Notes under the pieces: model-generated
Seen by the model: only the letters and a program-made list of their open reading frames with translations
Database searches by the model: none
Told to the model about the DNA's origin: nothing
Part shown: positions 16,973-25,851 of the stretch, piece by piece
Layout of the letters: each line of letters starts with the position of its first letter
How positions within the stretch are numbered: position 1 is the first letter of the stretch
Program-made: the position numbers and the translations under genes
NCBI GenBank assembly: GCA_030147745.1
Contig: JASBUS010000030.1
Span: 1-40,414, forward strand
Origin: Alphaproteobacteria bacterium
Lineage (GTDB): Bacteria > Pseudomonadota > Alphaproteobacteria > Micavibrionales > Micavibrionaceae
Length of the DNA stretch: 40,414 bases
Reading direction: 5' to 3'

Positions 16973-17151
16973 AGATCTTCGTATAAAATTTGTACAAAAA
17001 TCGTGCGAATTCACCGATCCCCAATATGACGCAACTGCAACATAATGTTTTCTTTCCATGCCCGATTCTGCATGTTATGTTAGGGCGTATCGACGGAGGC
17101 TTTCCGCCGCTATCAATAAACTAGCGTATATTATTCAAACAACAAGGTGAT

Positions 17152-20100
17152 ATGATGATCGCTGCTTCCCTTATTAAAAAAGCTTTGGCTGCCCTCCCTA
17201 AAAAAACATCTGCGGCTGAAAAGCAATTCATCGAAGATTTTTACAAGCAAATCCCAAGCGAAGATGTCACCGCCCTGACGGCTGAAGAAATTGCCGAAAT
17301 TGGTCACATCCATTATGAAGCGGGCCTAAACCGCAAGCGTAAAGATTACATTGATATTCGCCATGTTGAAAAAGACCTTGATGGCCGTAAAGTTAAACGC
17401 ACTGCAATCGAAATCATCACCGATGACCGTCCGTTTACATTAGATTCGATTGCCGCTGAACTTTCCGCGCAAGGTCTGGTCATTAATTTATCTGCCCATG
17501 CAGGATTCCCTGTGCGCGCGACCAAAGACCGCACTGAATATGTACAAAAGGAAAGCGCAGAGAGCTTTATGCAAGGGCATTTGCATATCGAATTAAACAG
17601 CTATGTCGCGCAAGGCCAGATTTCGGCGCTAAAAGCCTCATTGAACACGATTTTACGTGATGTGAAATATGCGACCGAAGATTGGCAAAAAATGCGCGTC
17701 CGCTTACGTGCCGCGCAAAAATCCCTTTCGCAAGCGCCAACGGATTATGCAGAACATGAGATTGAGGAATATCTCAATTTCCTTGAATATCTCTACCAAG
17801 ACAACTTCACCTTCCTTGGCTATCGTGAATATCGTTTCACAGGCAAAGGCAAGGAGATACAGAGCGAGACCGTTAAGGGTGAAAATTTAGGCGTGCTGCG
17901 TGAAAAAGCGCCTGTCTATATTAATGAAGACGAAGATGGCCTGCCGCCTGCCCTGCAAATGCTGCGCAAATCACAGCCACCGGTCAGTGTGTCCAAAGTG
18001 AACAAAAAATCAACCGTACACCGCCGCGTGCCGCTTGATGCGATTGCGATTAAGCTTTTTGACGAAGAAGGCAATGTCACAGGCGAAGCGCTTTTCATTG
18101 GTTTGTTTACATCCGTGACCTATTCACGCTCCATTCAGAGCATTCCGTATTTACGCCATAAAGCCGATATGGTCTTGGCCAAGACGGGCTATAAACAAGG
18201 CGGACATAACGATAAAGCGCTGCGCCATATCCTTGAAAAATACCCGCGTGACGAACTATTCCAAATCGACATCCCGCAGCTGACCAATATTTGTAAAAGC
18301 ATCCTGCGCCTTCAGGAGCGTGAACGCATTGCGCTATATACGCGCACAGACCCATTCGGGCGTTATATTTCATGTTTGGTCTATATTCCACGCAGCCGTT
18401 ATTCAACGCGTATGCGCCTGAAATTCCAACGCATATTGGAAGCCGAACTTGGCGGCGAATGTACAAGTTATAAATCGCAAATTGACGATTCCACATTATG
18501 CCGTGTGCTTTACACCATTCACCACAAGAAACGTAATGCACCTAAATTTGACAACTGCGCGATTGAAGAAAAGCTGCAAGAGGTTGGCAAATTATGGCGT
18601 GAACGCGTAACGCAAACATTGCTTGATAACACGATTTATGAAGAATCGTATGTTGTTGAACTAATCGCACGCTATGGCGAAGCCTTCCCAATGTCTTATC
18701 GCGACCAATACAGCCTGATGGATGCCGTGCATGACATCGGCAAATTGGAAGAAGCGCGCAAAAGCGGCGACATTGCTGTTGACCTTTATTGGCAACCAGA
18801 AGAAGACAAAACGCCTGCAGGCTGGGGCGTGAAAATCTATAGCCATGACACACCGATTGCGCTGTCTGATATGCTGCCTATCGTTGAGAACGCAGGTCTG
18901 CGCATTATTTCTGAACATCCCGTGCGCGTGCGCCCAAAAGACGGTTCACAAAAGACTTATTGGATTCATGATTTGACCATGGAGCCAACAGATGCAGAGT
19001 TATCAAAAGAAAGCGCCGTCTTTACCGCCAAAGCCAAAACCGAAGAAGCCCTTCACAAGCTTTGGAATGGCGAGATGGAAAATGACACACTGAACAAATT
19101 GCTGATTAGTGCCAATATGAATTGGCGCGATATTGCGATTTTGCGTTGTTATGTACGCTATTTGAAACAAGCGCGCTTTGCGTATTCGCAGGAATATATC
19201 GAAAGTGCGATCACAGCACACCCAAAAATCGCAGGCTATTTAATTGACCTGTTCCATGCATGGCATAATCCTGCCAATAAAAAAGACGCGAATATGAAGG
19301 CCGCGGGCGCAGCGCTCGCCATTGACCACGCTTTGGAAAAAGTTGAATCCTATGATCACGATACGATCCTGCGTGCGCTTTACACCTTGATTGATGCGAC
19401 ATTACGCACAAACTTCTATATTTCGACAAAAGACGAGCCATATAAGCCGACCATATCTATTAAAATCGATTCGCGTAAAGTGCCGTTCCTGCCAGAACCG
19501 CGCCCATATCGTGAGATTTTCGTCTATTCACCACGTTTTGAAGCCATTCACCTGCGCGGCGATGTCATTGCCCGTGGCGGCCTACGTTGGTCAGACCGTA
19601 ATGAAGACTTCCGCACAGAAATTTTGGGCCTAATGAAGGCGCAGCTGGTGAAAAACGCCGTGATCGTACCAATGGGCGCGAAAGGTGGCTTTGTTCTGAA
19701 GAAGCCACCAAAAGAAGGCGGCCGTCAAGCTTTCCTTGCCGAAGGTATTGCCTGCTATAAGCTTTTCATTCGCAGCTTGCTTGATATTACCGATAACCGC
19801 GTTGGCAGCAAAGTGACCACACCAAAAATGGTGATGCGCCGCGATGGTGACGATCCATATTTGGTTGTTGCCGCCGATAAAGGCACGGCGACATTCTCTG
19901 ACATCGCCAATGAAATTTCACTTGAATATGATCACTGGCTTGGCGATGCTTTTGCCTCTGGCGGTTCCGCAGGTTATGACCACAAGAAAATGGGCATTAC
20001 CGCCCGCGGCGCATGGGAAAGCGTGAAACGCTCCTTCCGTGAAAAAGGCCACGACATTCAAACACAAGACTTCACCGTCGTTGGCGTGGGCGATATGGGC

Positions 20101-21981
20101 GGAGACGTCTTTGGTAACGGTATGCTGCTCTCTGAACATATCCGCTTACAAGGTGCGTTTAACCACTTGCACATCTTCTGCGACCCTGAACCAGATCCAG
20201 CGAAGAGCTTTAAAGAACGCAAACGCCTCTTTGATAACGTGATGGGTTGGGATCAATATGATACCAAGCTACTATCTAAAGGCGGGCGCATTTATTCTCG
20301 TCATGACAAATTGCTCGAACTTACGCCACAGATTAAAAAAACCTTTGGCATTGAAAGCAACAAAGTCACGCCGCATGAATTAATGAAGGCGATGCTAAAA
20401 GCTGACGTTGATTTGCTTTGGTTTGGCGGTATCGGCACATATATTAAGTCCGAACAGGAAAGCCATGCTGATGCGAGTGATAAGGCCAATGACCTGATCC
20501 GTATTAACGGCAAAGATGTGCAAGCCAAAGCCATTGGCGAAGGTGCGAATTTGGGCGTCACGCAGCTCGGCCGTATTGAGTACGCCAAACGCGGCGGCCG
20601 CATCAACGCGGACTTTATCGACAACTCTGGCGGTGTGGATTCCTCTGACCACGAGGTCAACATCAAGATCCTGCTTAACGAAGTTATGCGTATGGACAAC
20701 ACGAAGCTGCCACTGAAAAAGCGCAATAAGCTTTTGGCAGAAATGACCGATGATGTCGCGAAATTGGTGCTCAAGCACAACTATCAGCAAGCACAAGCGA
20801 TTTCCCTCACCGAATTTAAGGCGAAGGAACATTTACAGGCGCATGCGGCGTTGATTGATGAATTTGAATCATCAAATGTGTTTGAACGAGAGCTTGAATA
20901 TTTGCCAAGCGTTGAAGAAATTGATCGCCGCCGTCGCGCTGGTGAAGGCTTAACCCGCCCAGAAATTGGCGTGCTTTCAGCCTATGCAAAAATCATCTTC
21001 ACGCGCAAATTACTTGAAAGCGACTTCCTGGATGCGCCAGAGCTTTCTTATTGGGCCGTTGATTACTTCCCAAAAGCAATGCAACAGAAATACCGCAACG
21101 AAATCCTGAACCACAGATTACGCCGTGAAATTATTGCCACACGTATTGCCAATAGCGTGATCAATCGTATGGGCCCTGACTTCGTTCGCAGCCGCGTGAT
21201 CAAAACAGGGATGCCGCCTGCGGAAGTTGCCAAGGCTTATCTGATTGTGCGCGAAGCCTTTGACCTGCAATCGCTGTGGACACGCATTGAGGCGCTCGAT
21301 AATGTCGTCCCTGCCCATACGCAAATTCAGGCGATGAATGCGGTGGTTGAATTGGTTGAACGCGAAACAACATGGCTTTTGACTAAGCTTGGCAAGCCGC
21401 TTGATATCTCAACCGATATTCACAGTTTCAAATCAGGTGTGAATGCCCTTAAGAAGACATTTGAAACCACGCTGACCGAAGCTGAAAAATTGCGCATGAG
21501 CGCACGCTATGATGAATTGGTTGCTAATGGTCTGCCTATGGATATCGCGAAAGATATTTCAAGCCTGCCTGCCCTTGGTTCGGCCTGCGATATTATCCGC
21601 GTTGCGATTGACAGCACATCAGACATTGAAGACGCCGCCAATATCTTCTACCAAATTGGTGAGGTCTTCCATTTGGAATGGCTGCGTGAACAGGCGAAGA
21701 ACCTGCCGGTAAACAACAAGTGGAATGCCGAAGCGCTTGATGGCTTGATTGATCAGCTCTATAGCTGCCAAACAGGTCTTGCCGTGCATATCCTGCGTTA
21801 CATGAAGCCAAGCGAGCGCAAGGTGAAGCATCAAAGCTATGTCCGCACATGGATTGATCGCCACGAAGGCCAAGCTGCCGCTGTTGAGCATGTATTCTCT
21901 GAGATACGCGCCGCCGCGAAAGTGGATATGGGCATGCTGATCATCGTTGAGCAGCGCTTGCGCGCGCTATACGGCGGCTAA
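17152..21981 (+). CDS. gdhB: Large NAD-specific glutamate dehydrogenase (GDH-180 type)
   Basis: Oxidatively deaminates glutamate to 2-oxoglutarate and ammonia with NAD+, feeding amino-acid carbon into the TCA cycle. At 1,609 aa it matches the 180-kDa class known from Pseudomonas, Streptomyces and Caulobacter, not the 450-aa GDHs. The N-terminal 700 or so residues are the regulatory part with ACT-like folds (for example RPFTLDSIAAELSAQGLVIN near 87-106). The catalytic core shows GGLRWSDRNEDFRTE near 809, PMGAKGGF near 840 with the expected Lys, and the nucleotide-binding VGVGDMGGDVFGNG near 976. A helical C-terminal region follows. ATG 17152 is 3 bases after AAGGTG; ATG 17155 is an alternative. 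It is monocistronic with its own terminator. The family name is secure; the symbol follows Pseudomonas usage. Confidence 0.95.
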   Translation: MMIAASLIKKALAALPKKTSAAEKQFIEDFYKQIPSEDVTALTAEEIAEIGHIHYEAGLNRKRKDYIDIRHVEKDLDGRKVKRTAIEIITDDRPFTLDSIAAELSAQGLVINLSAHAGFPVRATKDRTEYVQKESAESFMQGHLHIELNSYVAQGQISALKASLNTILRDVKYATEDWQKMRVRLRAAQKSLSQAPTDYAEHEIEEYLNFLEYLYQDNFTFLGYREYRFTGKGKEIQSETVKGENLGVLREKAPVYINEDEDGLPPALQMLRKSQPPVSVSKVNKKSTVHRRVPLDAIAIKLFDEEGNVTGEALFIGLFTSVTYSRSIQSIPYLRHKADMVLAKTGYKQGGHNDKALRHILEKYPRDELFQIDIPQLTNICKSILRLQERERIALYTRTDPFGRYISCLVYIPRSRYSTRMRLKFQRILEAELGGECTSYKSQIDDSTLCRVLYTIHHKKRNAPKFDNCAIEEKLQEVGKLWRERVTQTLLDNTIYEESYVVELIARYGEAFPMSYRDQYSLMDAVHDIGKLEEARKSGDIAVDLYWQPEEDKTPAGWGVKIYSHDTPIALSDMLPIVENAGLRIISEHPVRVRPKDGSQKTYWIHDLTMEPTDAELSKESAVFTAKAKTEEALHKLWNGEMENDTLNKLLISANMNWRDIAILRCYVRYLKQARFAYSQEYIESAITAHPKIAGYLIDLFHAWHNPANKKDANMKAAGAALAIDHALEKVESYDHDTILRALYTLIDATLRTNFYISTKDEPYKPTISIKIDSRKVPFLPEPRPYREIFVYSPRFEAIHLRGDVIARGGLRWSDRNEDFRTEILGLMKAQLVKNAVIVPMGAKGGFVLKKPPKEGGRQAFLAEGIACYKLFIRSLLDITDNRVGSKVTTPKMVMRRDGDDPYLVVAADKGTATFSDIANEISLEYDHWLGDAFASGGSAGYDHKKMGITARGAWESVKRSFREKGHDIQTQDFTVVGVGDMGGDVFGNGMLLSEHIRLQGAFNHLHIFCDPEPDPAKSFKERKRLFDNVMGWDQYDTKLLSKGGRIYSRHDKLLELTPQIKKTFGIESNKVTPHELMKAMLKADVDLLWFGGIGTYIKSEQESHADASDKANDLIRINGKDVQAKAIGEGANLGVTQLGRIEYAKRGGRINADFIDNSGGVDSSDHEVNIKILLNEVMRMDNTKLPLKKRNKLLAEMTDDVAKLVLKHNYQQAQAISLTEFKAKEHLQAHAALIDEFESSNVFERELEYLPSVEEIDRRRRAGEGLTRPEIGVLSAYAKIIFTRKLLESDFLDAPELSYWAVDYFPKAMQQKYRNEILNHRLRREIIATRIANSVINRMGPDFVRSRVIKTGMPPAEVAKAYLIVREAFDLQSLWTRIEALDNVVPAHTQIQAMNAVVELVERETTWLLTKLGKPLDISTDIHSFKSGVNALKKTFETTLTEAEKLRMSARYDELVANGLPMDIAKDISSLPALGSACDIIRVAIDSTSDIEDAANIFYQIGEVFHLEWLREQAKNLPVNNKWNAEALDGLIDQLYSCQTGLAVHILRYMKPSERKVKHQSYVRTWIDRHEGQAAAVEHVFSEIRAAAKVDMGMLIIVEQRLRALYGG

Positions 21982-22002
21982 TCCACCCAACTAGGACAAT
22001 AA

Positions 22003-22030
22003 AAAAGGCCGGTTATGACACCGGCCTTTT
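22003..22030. terminator. Bidirectional terminator after glutamate dehydrogenase
   Basis: GGCCGGT (22007-22013) pairs with ACCGGCC (22020-22026), extended by A4/T4 flanks on both sides. It serves gdhB on the plus strand and the 96-aa gene on the minus strand. Confidence 0.9.
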
Positions 22031-22047
22031 ACTTTATTCGTTTACAC

Positions 22048-22338
22048 TTAGACGATGCCAAGACGATGCGCCTTCATGCGCCCAATTATTCGATCTTCTG
22101 CCTGTTCGATTTTCTCGGCAATTTCTTCGACAGTTTCTCTGACATAGATACAATTATAAGAACCGCCATGCCCGAGATATACACACGTGCAGTTCTTACC
22201 ATTGGCCTTCTTCACAGCAACTTCTTCAGGCGTGCCCGCAGGGGAAAGACGGAAAATCTGCTTCGCATCAAAGACCTCGTGTCGATCATCAACACTTAAG
22301 GTGACCTGAACTTTAAAAATTGATGATAAATCCATCAT
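22048..22338 (-). CDS. Small protein with weak FlbD-like resemblance, function unknown
   Basis: A 96-aa soluble, charged protein. After a beta-rich first half, a pattern of strand, turn and helix appears in CVYLGHGGSYNCIYVRETVE followed by EIAEKIEQAED (about 52-81). This is reminiscent of the short flagellar regulator FlbD, where a 'hydrophobic strand, G, x, VxESxxEVxxKI' pattern occurs. The likeness is weak and there are no flagellar genes nearby, so I treat it as unknown. Two adjacent ATGs (22338, 22335) follow a GGGAG site that lies in the 3' arm of a hairpin (see the next two features). It shares its strand with the acyl-CoA ligase upstream and ends at the bidirectional terminator. Confidence 0.7.
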   Translation of the reverse strand: MMDLSSIFKVQVTLSVDDRHEVFDAKQIFRLSPAGTPEEVAVKKANGKNCTCVYLGHGGSYNCIYVRETVEEIAEKIEQAEDRIIGRMKAHRLGIV

Positions 22339-22373
22339 AAAAAAACTCCCGCTAAAATAAACTCTAGCGGGAG
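22339..22373 (-). terminator. Terminator hairpin whose 3' arm holds the next gene's ribosome-binding site
   Basis: On the minus strand CTCCCGCTA (22373-22365) pairs perfectly with TAGCGGGAG (22354-22346) and is followed by a T run, a standard terminator for the acyl-CoA ligase. The GGGAG of the 3' arm sits 7-8 bases before ATG 22338 and is the only ribosome-binding site available to that gene. Readthrough RNA would hide it in the stem. Confidence 0.8.
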
Positions 22374-22400
22374 GATATATTTATTTACATATTTGGTCAA
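22372..22400 (-). promoter_or_regulatory. Candidate promoter overlapping the terminator
   Basis: On the minus strand: TTGACC (22395-22400), a 17-base spacer and TATCCT (22372-22377). It lies between the acyl-CoA ligase stop and the hairpin. RNA starting about 7 bases on (near 22365) would lack most of the 5' arm, leaving the ribosome-binding site of the 96-aa gene free. Confidence 0.5.
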
Positions 22401-22404
22401 GTTT

Positions 22405-24129
22405 TTATTCGGCGGCTTGCTTTTGCAGCTCTTCTGCGACAATATCTTTACGCGACAATTTACCAATCATTGTTTTTGGTAACGGCTCATCACGAATTTC
22501 AATTTGACGCGGCATTTCCATTGGCGAGAGATGCTCTTTTAAGAAATCACGCAAGTCAGACTCCGCCAGTTTACGGCCCTCTTTTGGCTTAATCCATGCT
22601 TTGATAATTTCGCCGCGGTCTTCATCTGGTAGGCCTGCGACAATACATTCCTCCACAGATGGATGCTGGTAAATTGCATCTTCAACATTACGCGGGTAAA
22701 CATTATAACCATTGGTGATGATCATATCTTTGATACGGTCAACGATGAAGAAATAACCATCTTCATCCATCGTCGCAATGTCGCCTGTGCGCAGGTAACC
22801 GTTGACAATTGTGCTTTTGGTCGCTTCTTCATTTTCCCAATAGCCCTTCATGATTTGCGGGCCTTTGGCGACAAGCTCACCGCGCTCGCCTGGCTTCACT
22901 TCCGTGCCAGGATTATCTTTATCCCAAAGGCGAACATCGGTGTTCTGCACAGGCATACCAATTGAGCCCGCCTTATTTACCCCTTCTGTCGGGTTCACGC
23001 AAATCACAGGCGCAGCTTCAGTTAAGCCATAACCCTCAACAACCACACAGCCCGTGCGCTTTTCAAAGTCTTTTTTGACCTCAACCGGCAACGGCGCCCC
23101 ACCAGAAATACAGAACATTATGGAGGTTAGATCATATTTATCGATCTGCGCGTAATTGTTGATCGCATTATAAATTGCTGGCACCGCAGGGAAGATTTGC
23201 GGGCGGTGTTTATGAATAAGCTTCAACGTTTGCTTTAGGTCAAAGCGCGGCAAGGCGACAATCTCTAGCCCCGCATAAACGGAGAAATTCATCACAGCCG
23301 TTAAGGCAAAGACATGGAAGAATGGCAAGACGCCGACCATTTTGCCTTCGCCATATGGCGTTTGTTTGCACCATTCAACACATTGGGTGACATTCGCGAC
23401 AATATTGGCATGGGTCAGCATTGCGCCCTTTGGCACGCCGGTCGTCCCGCCTGTATATTGCAGCAAAGCAACATCTTTATAGGGGTCAATATCAACTGGT
23501 GAAATCTTACCGCTATTGCTCATCACTTTTTCAAGTGGGAAGTGACGGTCATCATTCGGAATATCCGCGAGCTCTTTCCCTTTAAGAATTTTGAATAATG
23601 CGCTTTTAGGAAATGGCAGCATTTCAGTAAACGGACAAATAATCAGCTGATTTAAACGTGTCGCAGACAACATTTCTAGCATCTTATCGTGCAGCATTTT
23701 TAAATCTGCCGTAATCATCAAATCGGTATGGCTATCTTCAATTTGATGCTGCAATTCTTTGATTGAATAGAGCGGGTTGTAATGCACAACTGTCGCGCCA
23801 ATTTTTGTAATCGCATAAAAAGCGACAATAAACATAGGACAGTTTGGCAGGAATATACCGACTTTAGAATTTTTACCGATGCCTAAAGTTTGCAGGCCGC
23901 GCGCGAGACGATCCGCCATATCAGCCATTTCACCCCATTTATATTTTTTACCGAGGAAATCAAAAGCAGGACGATCGCCATATTTGCTGCGGGCGTTTTC
24001 CATCAAATCATAAATAGGCTTAATATTAATTCGGTCTTCCCAATTCAAATGTTCTGGATATTTTTCGATCCATGCATGATCCTTATTATTCACACTTGCT
24101 GCTGCGTCTGGCTTATTTTTATCCTGCAT
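22405..24129 (-). CDS. fadD: Long-chain-fatty-acid-CoA ligase, FadD-like
   Basis: Activates fatty acids to acyl-CoA through an acyl-adenylate, for beta-oxidation or lipid recycling at the inner membrane. 574 aa, the usual size. ANL-superfamily motifs: the P-loop YTGGTTGVPKG at about 225-235, the adenylate-binding GYGLTEAAPV near 372, LRTGDIATMDEDGYFFIVDR near 445, the hinge KDMIITNGYNVYPRNVED, and the C-terminal catalytic Lys in KTMIGKLSRKD. The substrate chain length cannot be read. I start at ATG 24129, which has GGAG 7 bases upstream; the in-frame GTG at 24141 lies ahead of that site. A strong terminator follows. Confidence 0.9.
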   Translation of the reverse strand: MQDKNKPDAAASVNNKDHAWIEKYPEHLNWEDRINIKPIYDLMENARSKYGDRPAFDFLGKKYKWGEMADMADRLARGLQTLGIGKNSKVGIFLPNCPMFIVAFYAITKIGATVVHYNPLYSIKELQHQIEDSHTDLMITADLKMLHDKMLEMLSATRLNQLIICPFTEMLPFPKSALFKILKGKELADIPNDDRHFPLEKVMSNSGKISPVDIDPYKDVALLQYTGGTTGVPKGAMLTHANIVANVTQCVEWCKQTPYGEGKMVGVLPFFHVFALTAVMNFSVYAGLEIVALPRFDLKQTLKLIHKHRPQIFPAVPAIYNAINNYAQIDKYDLTSIMFCISGGAPLPVEVKKDFEKRTGCVVVEGYGLTEAAPVICVNPTEGVNKAGSIGMPVQNTDVRLWDKDNPGTEVKPGERGELVAKGPQIMKGYWENEEATKSTIVNGYLRTGDIATMDEDGYFFIVDRIKDMIITNGYNVYPRNVEDAIYQHPSVEECIVAGLPDEDRGEIIKAWIKPKEGRKLAESDLRDFLKEHLSPMEMPRQIEIRDEPLPKTMIGKLSRKDIVAEELQKQAAE

Positions 24130-24481
24130 TAAATTCTCCACGTTACGAGGTGATTATTTTCTTATTCTTACATAAAGGCCTTAAAAATATATTCTGCTTA
24201 CTATAATAAAACAGTTCAGATGAAATTGTTATTAATTTTGCAAAAAAATATACTAATAGTACAAGGAAATTCATTGCTAAAAACAACAACCTATAGCATT
24301 CTGGATATATGCAGCGCCGCTAATATACATAATTTTCTAGACTTTAGGTTGCAATTGTGCTTAGATTTCTCAAATGGAGCATTGTGAATTAGGTTTAGGA
24401 TCTTAAGGGGCGATGTTTCTATTTTTTATTTTTTATATTTACTAAATTTTATTAGTGACTTTATTTGCGAGGGAGGCAAAG
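24130..24481. other. AT-rich divergent intergenic region, fadD / cold-shock gene
   Basis: 352 bases without a gene, between divergent starts. It should hold the promoters of both genes and, on the plus side, the cold-shock leader, which ends in a T-rich stretch (about 24420-24450) before a GGGAGG site. I see no -35/-10 pair on either strand good enough to name, no RNA gene and no repeat. Confidence 0.5.
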
Positions 24482-25090
24482 ATGGTCGTAGCTGTTAGAA
24501 AGACTATTAATGGCGCAGAGCATAATCTGGTTGAATTTGATGCGCCGGATAAAGACGAGGTTTTAGAAACCGATGTTGAAGTTAAGCTAAAATGGTTTAA
24601 CCAGCCCAAAGGTTTCGGGTTCGTCGTACCAAACAACAAAGACGTTGATGCGTTCTTACATATCACAACATTGCAAAAAGCTGAAATTCAGACAATCGGC
24701 GAAGGTGCCGTATTGATCTGCGATATTGGCTATGGCCCAAAAGGCGCAATGGTGCGTGCCGTAAAAACATTAATCGACACAGGCCTCATGCCAGGCGAAA
24801 ATTCAGAAGAATTAGTGCAAAAATCTGGCTTTAATGGCATGGAAGGCACCGTTAAATGGTATAAGCCGGACAAAGGTTTTGGCTTTGTTATTCCTGATGA
24901 TGGCAAGAAAGATGTATTCGTACATAAAACCTGCTTAGAAAAGCATGATATTGATCAGCTTGTTCCGGGGCAGCGCATTAAAATGGCTGTGAAGGATGTG
25001 CCAAAAGGCCGCGAAGCTGTAACTATTGAACTATCCATCAGCAATGACAAAAACGTTGTACAATTAAACGAGACACAAAAAGCCGAATAA
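24482..25090 (+). CDS. Double cold-shock-domain protein
   Basis: A 202-aa nucleic-acid-binding protein with two cold-shock domains, as in alphaproteobacterial CspC/CspD-like proteins. Domain 1 (about 36-104) has KLKWFNQPKGFGFVVP and DAFLHI; domain 2 (about 121-188) has GTVKWYKPDKGFGFVIP and DVFVHK. Both keep the RNP1 (KGFGFV) and RNP2 aromatic motifs, so both should bind single-stranded RNA or DNA. The expected role is RNA chaperone or antiterminator in cold or stationary phase. ATG 24482 follows GGGAGG with a 5-base gap; an in-frame GTG at 24455 precedes that site and is rejected. A long T-rich leader and a terminator overlapping the stop bracket the gene. Confidence 0.92.
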   Translation: MVVAVRKTINGAEHNLVEFDAPDKDEVLETDVEVKLKWFNQPKGFGFVVPNNKDVDAFLHITTLQKAEIQTIGEGAVLICDIGYGPKGAMVRAVKTLIDTGLMPGENSEELVQKSGFNGMEGTVKWYKPDKGFGFVIPDDGKKDVFVHKTCLEKHDIDQLVPGQRIKMAVKDVPKGREAVTIELSISNDKNVVQLNETQKAE

Positions 25091-25108
25091 TTCATATCGG
25101 CTTTTTCC
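25077..25108 (+). terminator. Terminator overlapping the cold-shock gene stop
   Basis: AAAAAGCCGA (25077-25086) pairs with TCGGCTTTTT (25097-25106). The stop codon (25088-25090) lies in the loop, so the stem begins inside the coding sequence. Confidence 0.85.
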
Positions 25109-25128
25109 TTTGTTAAGATGAATCATGA

Positions 25129-25134
25129 TATAAT
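25129..25134 (+). promoter_or_regulatory. -10 box directly upstream of aat
   Basis: A perfect TATAAT ends 6 bases before ATG 25141, which puts the expected RNA start on the A of the start codon. There is no ribosome-binding site. The -35 is weak (T-rich, 25104-25111). Confidence 0.5.
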
Positions 25135-25140
25135 GCTCGC

Positions 25141-25782
25141 ATGACTGAAGATTTCTCAGACGTGCTACTTATGCTTTATCATCAAGGCGTTTTCCCCATG
25201 GCAGAAAGCGCTGATGACCCACAGGTTATGGTGATTGAGCCCAAAATGCGCGGCATCATCCCGATACATGATTTGAACATTTCCAAGAGCCTTAAAAAAC
25301 GCATTAAAAGAAATGATTATGAGATTCGGATCGACACCGCATTCTCACGTGTGATTGAACAATGCGCTGCGCCAAAAAATGGGCGCGAGAATACATGGAT
25401 AAACCGCCCCATTAAAAAGGGTTTCGAAAGCCTGCATCGTCATGGCCACGCCCATAGCCTTGAAGTTTGGCAAAATGATGAACTCGTTGGCGGGCTTTAC
25501 GGCCTTGCGCTCGGCGCGATATTCTGCGGGGAAAGCATGTTTTCAAATGCCCGCGATATGAGTAAAATTGCCCTCGTGCATCTCTGCGCCCTGCTTGCAC
25601 ATTTCGATTATCAGTTACTAGATGCGCAGTTTATTACCGACCATCTTAAACGCTTTGGCGCTTATGAATTACCGCAGAGCGAATACAAGCATATGCTCGC
25701 CGTTTGGGCTCATGAAAAACGCCCCTTCCCAAAAGATTATGACCGCGCATGGCTTGATAACTATTTTAACGCACGGAATTAG
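25141..25782 (+). CDS. aat: Leucyl/phenylalanyl-tRNA-protein transferase
   Basis: Adds Leu or Phe from tRNA to proteins with N-terminal Arg or Lys, marking them for ClpS/ClpAP (N-degron pathway) in the cytoplasm. 213 aa, normal length. Family motifs: YHQGVFPM near the start, GRENTWIN at about 80-87, the core SLEVWQNDELVGGLYGLALG with IFCGESMFSNARDMSK, and DAQFITDHLKRFGA then LPQSEY. The core motif GGLYG...GESMFS is essentially canonical. No ribosome-binding site precedes ATG 25141 and a TATAAT sits just before it, so the mRNA is probably leaderless. recQ follows after 69 bases. Confidence 0.95.
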   Translation: MTEDFSDVLLMLYHQGVFPMAESADDPQVMVIEPKMRGIIPIHDLNISKSLKKRIKRNDYEIRIDTAFSRVIEQCAAPKNGRENTWINRPIKKGFESLHRHGHAHSLEVWQNDELVGGLYGLALGAIFCGESMFSNARDMSKIALVHLCALLAHFDYQLLDAQFITDHLKRFGAYELPQSEYKHMLAVWAHEKRPFPKDYDRAWLDNYFNARN

Positions 25783-25851
25783 CCACAGGAAAGCCGCGCA
25801 GTAAACTTAAATTTCATCGCAAATTTTGACGTGCTGCCCTAAAGTAAATTT

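Noticed and set aside
17039-17081. AACATAA / TTATGTT inverted repeat upstream of the glutamate dehydrogenase
   Set aside because: The 7-bp arms are AT-rich and almost 30 bases apart; chance is likely in this sequence.
18107-18918. Minus-strand open frames inside the large glutamate dehydrogenase gene
   Set aside because: Composition (Cys/His/Arg-rich) and position show they are reverse reads of real coding sequence.
24141-24141. GTG start for the acyl-CoA ligase
   Set aside because: The GGAG site lies between this codon and ATG 24129, fitting the ATG.
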